In this document: positions 36,219 to 47,462 of the stretch, one piece after another
How the letters are laid out: each line of letters starts with the position of its first letter
Numbering within the stretch: the first letter of the stretch is position 1
NCBI GenBank assembly: GCA_904066235.2
Contig: CAJFCV020000006.1
Span: 9,114,001-9,178,000, forward strand
From: Bursaphelenchus xylophilus
Lineage: Eukaryota; Nematoda; Chromadorea; Rhabditida; Aphelenchoididae
Direction: 5' to 3'
DNA length: 64,000 nt
Translations under genes and position numbers: made by a program
The notes under the pieces: generated by a model
Told to the model about the DNA's origin: nothing
Database searches by the model: none
Seen by the model: only the letters and a program-made list of their open reading frames with translations

Positions 36219-38797
36219 GTGAGCAAGGCGGGTGAGAATTAAGCTTTCTCTTGGAAAACCGGATTAACATACGTTTTGCTCTACAATTCTTTGGTTTTTG
36301 GTAAGTTTTAGGTCTTATTTGCCAAGTATAATATAAATTGATGACTAAAATAGTCCTAAGTCATATTTACATGCAAGAATGAGCCATGTTGATACCTTTT
36401 GTGTCTTTCTTTTTCAATTTCCAGAATTATACGGTGTTTAGAGCCATTGAAACAGAATGCCAAAATGGCGGAAATTTTGATGTTTGAATTTTTAATGTGT
36501 ATAATCACTCTTGGGCTAATGTAAATCATGTATGAAGCTTTAAATTGGATTTATAACTAAGTTTTTACCTTGAAATTTTAGCTAATATGACTGCAATTTC
36601 CAATGCCATGCTTATCCATCTTCAAATGTTTTTCTCTCAAAAATTTCACCACCAAATCCGAAAATTTAATTTTTTATGAACACAAAAAGTGGGCCCGAGT
36701 CACTTTTATAGCTGAGGATGGGCCAGAATATTTTGGAAACATATCTCTTCCCTTCCGTTTTCATTTGGCCGTCATTTCCATGCGAAAAAACAGAGAATGT
36801 GCCAAAAAAGGGGGCTCAATTTTTTATATTCGGGGATGAGTTATAAATGCCGGAGGGGATGAAATGCGGGGATTCGTTTGATTTGAAGTGTCGAGACATT
36901 GGGGGTTGGGGAATTTTACGAACATTGCCTGAGGGGTTTTACAAAGGTTTGCAACTTTTGGTTACTGTAATTTTAGAAATTAGTCAAAAACAATTACTCT
37001 CAGGATATACGACCGTTTTATTGCATCATCTTAATTTTCAAAATGACCGGCTTGCTTGTTTTTTTGCATCATTGCCTTAAGGGATTTTGTGAAATTTTTT
37101 GATTTTTAGGGTTACCGTATTTTTTTTTTAACTTTCAAGCTTAGACCCATGACCTTCGCCTGCTATAATATAAGATATTCTAATATTTTGATCGCTTTGG
37201 ATCAGCCAGCTTTCGTTGGTGATAGATGGACTCCCAATGACCTCTTATCCCTTTAATGACACCTATCGGAAGTGACAAATGGACATCTGGGTCATGAAAA
37301 GGGAATGACCGGTGATCTTATCGCATTATAGGACATGAAAGGTCGTGGGAATGCAGTTAACGGGTGGGCTTTGACGGGATCTTTTAAAGGGATAAATCTA
37401 GCGCCCATAGAATATCTTACGACCTCAAATAGTTAGATTTCTTTATTTAAAAACTCAAAAAATTGTTCGAATTTTTGAAGTTCTAAAGAATTTGCGTATT
37501 TTTTGTATTTTTAGCATCCATTTAGTCGGTTTAGTGTAAAGTAATCAATACCATTAACCCCTCGTTTTCCAGGATTATCCATTTTCCGTTGTAAAGTCGC
37601 GCTTTCGGATTGCGTAACAAAGAGAGGCAAAGGTCAGAGAAAGTTACAAATCTGAAAGGAGTCATAGCTCGGACGAGTGACAGGTTTATGATTGGGTAGA
37701 TGAGTTAAGGCTATGGTTGATTCATGGTTCGTATTTTACCCTGCTTTTGAAGTCATGATTGCGTATATTTTGGAAGGTACTGTAGTTTGCAATTTTTTAC
37801 TAAATTTTTGCACTCCAAGATTACAATGGCACCAAATTTAAACATGAATTTTGTAGCTCTATATCATGTTTTAAGCTTGCGTTTTACAGAAATTACCGAG
37901 ATTTTTAAGTAAAAAATCGAAACTTCAATTTTTTCGGAATGGAAATTTTTTATGCTTTTTGAAGGTGGGATTCCAACCTCCTCCAGAAACTTTTGAGTCC
38001 CTTTCCTTACCCTCTTGATAACCCATCTTTTCCGTACTGTCCAAAAGTTGATTGATGACTATAATAAAAAGGAAGAAAGAAGAGAAAAGATGCGCATCTT
38101 ACAAGACCTTGAACACCTTTTGCTTTTACGATATCTAAAGGTATTTGATGCCTCTAAAAAGAGGTGGCTCTTGATGACTTAATGGCCATTTAGATAAGGC
38201 CCCAGAGTCAGCATGACTTTACTTTGTATTGCTCAGCGCTTTACAATTACTGTTCTAGCTTTTGTAAGCAATCTTTTCTTTAGTAATCATTTTTAGTTTC
38301 TCCAAAAACCTCGTTTACTTTTTACAGTGAATAAGTTCAAAGCTGACCTCAAATAACGCGCTTTAACGAGCTGCCTATCCGGGGTACCCTTGCCTTTTAG
38401 CCGGCCAGTGTTCAACAGGTGGCCAAGACGTCATTAAGACAAAGCGGCGGATCAAATTTATTTTTTGTGTTCGGACAGGATTAACAGAATAAAAGAAAGG
38501 AGGGACAAGGTTCGGAAGAAGATGAATTAGAATATTTAATGGGTCGGGATTCTGTTACAGTCGGGATTTGAAGATTTTAAAAGGACGATAGAGCTAGAGG
38601 AAGAGTGAGGGTGATAGGGTGGGGCAAGGGGGACCATATTTCGGAATTCTTGTTTGACGTCATTTCTTTGATTCATTTGATTTTGAAAATGATCCTGCCT
38701 AGCGCTCAATGCTCATATTCTTTTGAGATTTTGCCTGCATAATCTATCTAGCCCAATTTTCAATCCCTGAAAATCTTGGCCCAAGTTTTTTTCAAAG

Positions 38798-38857
38798 AGC
38801 CGAGATTCTCGACAATCTTTGCAGGGAAAAAAGATAATGGAAAGTGAGGAGAGACGG
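38798..38857 (+). repeat. GCCGAGATATTC repeat family copy
   Basis: Reads GAGCCGAGATTCTCGACAAT, CTTTGCAGG and AATGGAAAGTGAGGAGAG, the same order as the other copies. Confidence 0.6.
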
Positions 38858-39581
38858 TCAAATAAAAGCTTTTGAGCTTTATCATTGTTAATGTTTTGGT
38901 GTTTTTTTTTGAATTGACATTTTTCTTGGTCGGTAATCAGCTCTACACTTTTAGTTGAGCAATTATGAAATCACCTATTTTTGGAGTTCTTACTGTATCG
39001 CTGCCTTAAATTTTTTGGCTGATTCTTCCGCCACAAAAAGTCATGATCCTTTGACCCTAATGTAATATCCCGACCCCTTTCCTCTACATTACTTCCGTTC
39101 CCACCCAGATTTTTAATTTTTCGAAATTGAATTAAATTTGTTCAGCACAGTAAAGATTTGCGGGCCAATTCTCTTTTCGCGCACTTAATGACACGCCCAA
39201 TTTAGTACGAAACTTTTTTTTTATTTCAATTCCGAGTGTTTTGGTCCGTCTGCTCACAATTCGGACTAATGAGGACCAGTTGGGCCCGAAGAGGGGGGTT
39301 CAGGGATTTTTTTGCGGGTTTAATATACAACTTTACGCTCTGTGGAAATGACCCTTGGGAAGGGAGAGGAATTGAGGGGATTGGGGGAAAACGAGGGATC
39401 TTTTGACAGTTTTGTGGGGAAAATTAGGGATCTGACTTGTCAAAACAACAGGTAAACAACATTTTTATTAAGAAATTACTCAAAATTAGATCCCTAGAAT
39501 ACTTTCAAATTTCACAATATTGCTTTGTATAGCCCACAAATTATCCATATTGTTAAAAATTTTAGCTTTTGTTTTTCAAGT

Positions 39582-39640
39582 GCAGCCGAGATTTTCCACG
39601 ATTTTTGTAAACGAGAGACCGTGGAAAATGAGGAGAGAAG
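39582..39640 (+). repeat. GCCGAGATATTC repeat family copy with perfect hairpin
   Basis: After GCAGCCGAGA this copy has TTTTCCACG (39592-39600) and, 19 bases on, its exact complement CGTGGAAAA (39620-39628), then TGAGGAGAG. It gives the clearest stem-loop of the family. Confidence 0.65.
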
Positions 39641-40909
39641 TTTAGAGAAAAATATTTTTTGGAACCTTTTTGGAAAATTTTCGCCTGGGGCGTCTACCGA
39701 AGCGGCAATTTTTTACCCTAAAAATTGCAAAAAAATCTTACTTTTGATCCAAGAATTAAAATTTTTTTGGGATTTTTAATGTAGACGGAATTCGAAAATC
39801 ATGTAGTAGATCTGTTTGTATTTCCAGTTTTCCATCGCGAAATGGATTATAATGTTAATCCGGTTCGGGGAATTATGGAATTAGAACTTCATTGTTTTTT
39901 CTTTCGCTTCTTTTCCAGCCGACCTCACTTGAACTTGTAAATGTTATCTGGATTTTTTTTAAAAATTTATGTGATGTCATGCGTCTAAAAATTTACAGGG
40001 CATACCAAGGTAATTTAACAGAAGAAGTTTTGGCGGAATTTGTTTAAAATACGGACACGAATATAAACTTTTTTTGAGTTTTTAGAGATTTTATTAATGA
40101 AAGTGAATAAATTTTAGCTTTTCCGAATTTTTTATTAATAAAAATATTACAAATCTTAAAAAAAAGAAGATTTTGCAATACAAATTTATTTTTTGTAAAA
40201 TACGTCAATCATGTTCCCGGATTTTTTTTAACAGTTAGGTATAAAAAACTAAAGTTTGTCCCCTAAAAACCTCATAAACCCAAAACAAATGTCCTTTCTT
40301 CCCCTGAGGCATTCAATTTTTTATCAAAGACCAAAATCATCGGCTTTCATTAATCTTATCCCAACAAAAAACCAAGGTGTTTTAGCATTTGAAACAAAGG
40401 CAGTTACTTTTCAAAAGCTCTAGTTTGTCAAAGACAGTCTAGACATTTTATTTTAAAACTTTTTCAATTTTTTTTAATTGTAATTGCAATTATTTTTGCT
40501 GTAAAAATATTACTCATTCATAGTTTGCTTGCAAAACAATTTTTTTTATTTTTTTTATTGTAAAGTGAGTAATAAAAGTGAGAGTAATGATAAGTTAGGC
40601 CACTACTCGAGAAGTTTTCCCCGACTTTTTCTCATAATCATAAATATGCCCGAGATTTGAAGGGAGAGGGGATATTGTTGGGGAGGTGGTTTTGAGGCAG
40701 GAAATGGATGCCGATGGGGAAATTGAGGTAGTCTTGGCATTTCTTGCTGGTTCTATGTAAAGCGGAAGCCGTTTTTGTAAACTGTTTTTAACACAAGACC
40801 GATGTCTGGACGTATTTTAAAAATTCTATGTTTTAAATAGTCAATTTATATTTTTTAGGAAAGAAAGCATTCTTGTAAAAAACTATTTTTTCAGAATATC
40901 CTTTTCGCT

Positions 40910-41195
40910 GTCCGTATTTTAAAAATCCGAAACTTTATGATAGGACCCCAAAATCTCGCGCACTTGTCCTCAAGACCTTCCGTCCCAATTGAACGGGTCC
41001 AAAATGGCGGTTGTTTATTTGAGCCCCTTCTTTTCCCCGATCGGCTTTGGTTTCAGCCGATTTGGTGAAATTTCTTGTCAAAGGAAGGCTCAGTAAATAT
41101 GCAAATTCTCAAAGACTATGAAACCTTCTTCTTTGAATATTCTTGTTCAATATGGGTCAAATTTAAATTCCTGCAGATTTTAGCGTATACTATTC
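40910..41195 (+). repeat. direct duplication, copy 2
   Basis: Second copy of the segment at 35495-35775, about 5.4 kb downstream, same orientation. Similarity stops just after TTAGCGTATAC, at the point where copy 1 continues into a GCCGAG-family copy. Confidence 0.85.
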
Positions 41196-42962
41196 CTCCG
41201 CGTCCACTGCAAGATCGTCAAGGTCCGTTGTAAAACTCATTACGTCCATTATTCCCTCATCCACCTGACCATCCGTTATTCCTGGCTGTTACGCAATCTT
41301 ATGGACATTCCCCTCGTTTTTAATGCTCCCCAAACTTTTGGTTTGGTCCACATAATGGGGCCATAAACTTGGATTTTTTCTAATCCCAATAAAACCGAGA
41401 GATCCATTGTTTCCGAGGGGATCGTCTCGGATCAAGCGATATTCAAATTCGTATTCAAATTGCGCATAAAAAACCGTTTTCGCGCGCCTTCCCATTCCGA
41501 ATTTTTTATGGCCTAATCGAACGCTGATTTCGGCCGGATCGATGGGTTTTTGCAAAGGGAAAAGGGAGGAAAAATCGGGGGAAAAGTGGTTAAGGTAGCC
41601 ATGACATAGTTAAGGAATGGGTCATTGGGCTTCGGAGGGGGGTTTTGTCACCTTAGGGTTAGATTCAAAGGTTTTTTTTAGTGGATTTAGATACCTGTTG
41701 ACATGATTTTAGATACTCTAATTTTTGGACTTCGATTTTGATTAAATTTGAAAGATGTTTTGTCGATTTTTTTGTTTATTTTTTTGTGCATTTTTGGGGG
41801 TTTAAAATTCAAAAAATTTTAAAATAATTTTTCTTATAATAGCTACATCATTTATGGTCGTATTTTAAAAATTTTCTTTTTGATTTTTTCACCAAAACTT
41901 TTGTTTTTTCCTCAATTTTTTTCCAACTTCACCTCTATTTTTCCCCTCGAACCCAGCCAATCGAACTTGATTTCCGCTCGATTCACACGGTTCTCAAGCC
42001 AATTTAATGGCATCGGTGGTTCATAAAAATCTGCGGAATTTTTTCTTTGGCATGCGAAAAGTTTTTTTTGGCCCTTATCTAAACTTTTGAATATTTCCCT
42101 CCTCAAATAAGGGTTTAAAAATGGTAAAAAAAACTGATTTAAAAAATCAAAAAACTGTGGTATTTTGGCTAATTTCATATTCAAAAATCTATAAATTTTT
42201 GCCCTCCACTTCGACCATCCTGCTTAATTGTTTAGAAATTCCGCTTAATGGCGTAAAAAGCGAGGAGTTCCAAGGCAAATTCTTTTGTCTTTCGCATGTT
42301 CGGAAGGGCTCAAGATGGTTTTTGAACGAGCCTCATGTGCAATTCCAAAGTTTCGGGATCTTTTTTGGATTTGTTTTGGAGCTTTTTGCATTGTGTGGAA
42401 ATTTGAGGCAAAAATTTTTGCAACGTGCAAAAAAAAATTTTTTTGGAAAGCGGAGATTTTGGGGTAAAAAATTTTTTTTGGGTAGCAAAATTTACACATA
42501 CAAAATCGGGAGGCCGCATGTCTGCTTCAGATGACATTTTTTTGGATTTTTTGATTTTTCCCGGATTTTTTTGGAAATTTTTTTTTCTGGATGAAACCGT
42601 ATTTTAATGCCGAAAAAGCTGGTTTTTGAGTTCCAACATTTGAAAGGTAACAATTTTTGATTTTTTTTGGTTTTTTATTGGAAAAATTTCGAACTTGTTT
42701 TTTTTCAAATTTAAAATTTTATATTTTTTATGTATTATATCTATAAAACACAGTCTGAAAATCCTCCAAGATCATTTTAAAATACGTTACTTCATGCCGA
42801 GCATCTTTCATTACAATCGGCAAACTTTTTCCCCCTCATTTCCCTGATTACCCAATGTTACAGTAACCCCTCAAAAAATTTTCTCGCCGCCCCGCTCTCG
42901 ACTACAATGCCATCTAACTGTCCGCGTAATATCTCTCCCAGGAAGTCCATTAAGTCCTCAAG

Positions 42963-43103
42963 ATGAACAAAAACATAATGTTTTTGGCTCTCTTGGCTTG
43001 TCTTCCGGTGCGCATCCACACAGAAAAGTTTGCCAAAGTAAATGTGTTCATTTCTCCCGAAAATGGAGGGGTTAATGGCATCGGGAATGAGAGGGGCCGG
43101 TGA
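42963..43103 (+). CDS. weak candidate: 46-residue secreted peptide
   Basis: ATG to TGA, 47 codons, in a GC-richer island. The start MNKNIMFLALLACLPV looks like a signal peptide; the rest (ending GNERGR) is short and hydrophilic. An internal GTAAAT could instead be a donor making this a signal-peptide exon. No family is recognised and no splice acceptor fixes the start. Confidence 0.25.
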   Translation: MNKNIMFLALLACLPVRIHTEKFAKVNVFISPENGGVNGIGNERGR

Positions 43104-44082
43104 GGGAGAGGAATGTTGCGTTTTTTGCCAAGAATTTATATTGTAGTAGGCATAGGTGGAAAGGTGACTTCATAAAATGGAGGTGATCGACTGCTTTGAG
43201 ATTTAGCATGGATAAAAGTCACGATTCTCTAAGACGCTGACAAAATTTTAGGACAGCGTTATGCAGAGACGGCCGAGATATGGAAGTTTTTAAAAATTCG
43301 CTCTAAATTTCAATCTCTTATATTAAAAATCATGTTTATTACTTTTCTAACATTATACTAGCTTGTTCCCCGCCTCCTGAATGTTTATCCCGTCAAAATC
43401 TCTCGAGGAAAGCGGCCGGAAACCGAAGAGAATGCGCAAATTGTTCGCAAAAGTCTTGGACTTTTGTTTTAGACCGGAATTCTTCTGGATGAGGGCGTCC
43501 AGCTGCGAGATTTTCAAAAACTTTTGCAGACGAGAAAAATCACACTTTATACAGGCTGAAAAAACGTTTGGCTTTTAAATTTTTATTTTTCTTATTTTTA
43601 TATGCTATTTTTGATGACACAAATTTAAAAAACTCGAAAATCTTGGTCTTAAGAGAGCTATATACCCTAGATTTGATTCCTGGAACGTTTTTATAGTCTC
43701 ATTTAACCAAAAAATGTAGTAACCAAGAAAAAAATTTGCAAGTTTCCCTTCCCAGTCAAATATTTTCCCCCAAATTACCTATTATAAGAAAAAGTGATAT
43801 AAAATACTAATGTTTATTTTTTAATTTAAATACCATGCGTTTTTTGGCATATTCCCCCGCGATCTTAACGCGTCTTCTGCTCGTTTTTTGTGAATCACAT
43901 CTTCTAAATGAATCCCCAAAAAAAGTCATTTTCTTTGATGATTTTTAGACCGTAGCGTTTTTAAGGTTATTCGAGCCTGATTTTAAATACGTTTAAGCTG
44001 GGAATCATTTGAGGAAGGTTGAGAAAGAAGGGTACTGGGGTCTTTGGGGCATGATGATCAATTTTTTGTTCTAAAACAGGCG

Positions 44083-44097
44083 TTATATTACACTTGA
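44083..44097 (-). repeat. copy of dispersed motif TCAAGTGTAATATAA
   Basis: Exact copy, reverse orientation, in the gene desert, so the motif is not confined to introns. Confidence 0.7.
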
Positions 44098-47000
44098 TAT
44101 CAACTTCTGCAATATTTGATAAGTATGATATACTACTGAAGCTTGAAAATTTAATAGCCAAATTCTAAGACGCGTATTTTAAATCACTGCTTATAAGCTT
44201 ACCTGTAATTTTGTAATTTTTACAGTTATGGCCATTGTTTTGGCTATTTGAACACAATGCCAAAAATGGCGGGAATCCGAATTTTTGAAATTTGTAAAGC
44301 TTATTACAGCCATAGAATATGACGCTTCAAGCCTAGAGGAACCTTTTACATGCAAAATAATTTTTCTTGGAAGATTTATCTTACACTCGATATCAATTTT
44401 TTAAATATCAGATCGTCCATGTATAGGATAGTCGTATTGGTAGATAACGTGACTAAAATGGCAAACGAAGGTTCAGAATACTACTGACTATTTAATTCGC
44501 ATATTTTTACAATCTTGGCCGCAGCATTGGCCATTTAAACAGAATGCCAAAAATTGCGGGAAATCAAAAATTGAAATTTTTTAGTCTCATTGTGGGCTAA
44601 AAAAATTATATTAGTCTTAATAATGTTATTAATATTAAAACAATGTCAAGATCGGGCGTATTTTACCCTTTTTTCGCCACATTTCCCCTATATAAACCTT
44701 GAGTGAACTCATCGAAGTGGATCCCTTTCTTTTCCTTTCAAAATGCCGAGATTACCCTTTAATACCATTACTCGGAATACGCAACGCGATCTCAAGGAGT
44801 TTTAATGGATTTGAGCGTGAGATTGGTTTTGAATCGCGGTTTTTCGATAATTCTTTGCACCTAAAGTATGCCTAAAGTAATATAATTGTTCAAAGAACTA
44901 CAATTTCAGATCAAAGTGTTGTCATTTTTGCAATTGAGTCGTCCCATGCGTCCAGCTGACCTTTGGCATTCCATTTCTCGTGTGCAGAAATTGCGTCATG
45001 GCTGCGGATTTCCCACGGATATAGTGTGTTGTTAAATGTACACTCGCGGGGCTGGTTTCGTCCGCTCGCCGGCCCCAAACTTACCCGAAGCTGTTTGTTT
45101 TGGCTTCTTACATGTGTGTTAATTCGAAAGTAATTGTTGTGTCATCAAGGGCCGGCAGTAATGAAGTTATGTAAGCGGAATTTGGGGCTTGCACTTCTAG
45201 CGGATATTGGGGATAATAAGGGCAGAAAATAATGTATAGGCAGAATGTGTACTATCATTAATATAGGCTAATTCACAGACAGAAAGCCTTTGTTTTTTGG
45301 GTGTTAAAAAATTTCAAAATATGTAATATTTTTAAAATTTAAAGCCTTAAGAAATTGGCCTTTTTTCGTTTATAGCTCTGCCATTGTGCAAAACTGACGT
45401 TAGAAATTTTCATAGGCGTCTGAAAAAATTATAGCCTTTGATTGCGCCCAGTTTTGAAGCATACCCTAAAAAGCCTTTAGGCATTTTTTTCCATTTTTCG
45501 AAGAGACGAAAAAATATTTTTTCTTTAATTTTTTAAAGCAATATTTTGATCTTCTAAATTAAAAATCCCAAATTCCTTCCTATTGACCCCTATTACCCTT
45601 GAAGAATCTCAAAAATCATCAATTTTTCCCGCCGAAAGTCCATAAAATCCCATTTGATGAGGTGTCTTTCATCTCCCCATAATTAGTTCCAATTAGTGTT
45701 TTTCACAAACTTGGACCTCTTCCCATTGTCCTGAGGGGATTTATGGGACCTACCTGATAAAGAGGTCGGATCTACATTGTAATTAATGTTCGGGGACAGC
45801 TGCTCGGGCCAAGGGCCGAGAAACTTTCGGTTTTTTGCGATGTTCCTTTTTATTGGACATTGATTTGATCGAAGGGAAAGCGGGGGGTTGTTTGGGGCCG
45901 AAAATTTGAATATTTTGGGGATTAAGGGGATTAATTTTGTTTTTGAATAATCGAGGGTACCTCAAATAAAAGTTAACAGTTTTTATGAAATTTATCAAAA
46001 AAATTAGTCTTCAATATTTCGAAATGCCAAATATATGACAGTTTTGATCATACGAAATCTCAATTTTGTCCTATTTACTCGATATTTGGCACAGATTAAG
46101 CCTACAGTCAATGTAAGCACTATGCAAAATTTAAGTTCGCGTTATGCAGAAACGATTTTTAACTTTTTCAATTTCAAAAAATCCCATTTTTTAAATTCGT
46201 GTAGAAAGAAAATCATTGTTTGCCATAAAAAGGCGTTTATTTTCTTTTTTCGCGCAACCGGTTATTTCCGGCCACAATGGTCAAGACTAATATAATAACG
46301 ACCGTTTTGGAATAACTTTTGTCCTTTTTAATTGAATAATCGTTTCTGTGTTTATCTCCGTTAAAAGTCTGGGTGATTTCTTTGCCTTCAGCGGAGTTTA
46401 TTACGCATTTTAATTTGAAAATTACGAGTTTTTAGTTAGTTTTTGGTATATCATTAACGTTGGGGCGAATATCTTTTGTTGCTCGAGGGCCTAGAACTTT
46501 TTAAAATTTTGCAAGGACATTCAATAAAGGCCTAGTTTTGAGCTCTGAAAATTTTAGTTCACGGGTTGCAGTGACAGCCGAAATATTCAAACTGCGGACG
46601 AGAGAATTCAAATAATAAGGACTTTTTTACTGTCATTCTTTGCGCCAAGATATTTTTTCAAAAATCTAAATTTGTCCAAGCTTCATCAAGACCCATTCAC
46701 TTTTTTAAATTCGCTTTTTATTATAACCTAATTTCAAGGCAAGTTTTGCCAAACATAAGTATGACTTCGATCGCCCTGACATCTGTACTTCCTTCGGCCC
46801 TTATTTTCCCTGATTTCCGGGCACTTGACCTTGCCAAGTTAGCGCCTTAAAGAGCTCTGAAGATCTCTTCGAGCTTTGTTTTCCATATTTTGCAAATCTT
46901 GTTTCGCCCCGTCTAAATGGCGGGACATTGTTTCGGTTCGTTTACTCGGCACCCACAATCGCTTCCCGCAAGAATTTGATTTGTCCGTCGCCCCCTCTCA

Positions 47001-47400
47001 AATTGCCATAGCCCTCAAAAAAAAGTCCGCGCGATATTACATCGTAAAGGCGGAAGGTTTTTAAATTTGAGGGGGATTTTATGATCTGATGACATTTGAA
47101 AGAGATTTTGGATTAAAAAAAAAGAAATTGATTTTTTAGAAAAATCGTCGTATTTTAGACAATAAATTTAGGCCGCAGAAATCCTCTTACAACAAAAATT
47201 AGCCAGGGAAAATTAGAGCCCTTAAAAAATTATCCCAAAATTTTTTGGCCAACTTTTTTGGAAAGTTTAGCAAAAATGATGACTAAAAACGAAACTTTTA
47301 ATGCTCAAGGTGTGTGGCTCGCAAATTCATCAAATTTGGGATTCATAATTTACCTTGCCCGTGTTTCAATTCAGAAAGTTTTTGGCTTATTCTTTGCAAA

Positions 47401-47462
47401 GATAGCCGAGATATTCAACAATCTTTTCTCATAAGAGATTATGGGAATGAGGAGAAAAGTCT
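47401..47462 (+). repeat. GCCGAGATATTC repeat family copy
   Basis: Reads TAGCCGAGATATTCAACAAT, then ATGGGAATGAGGAGAAAAG after an AAGAGATT word. Same layout as the other copies. Confidence 0.6.

Noticed and set aside
41289..41555. 88-codon - strand frame in the desert
   Set aside because: Fair composition but no splice sites or domain; not enough to call a gene.
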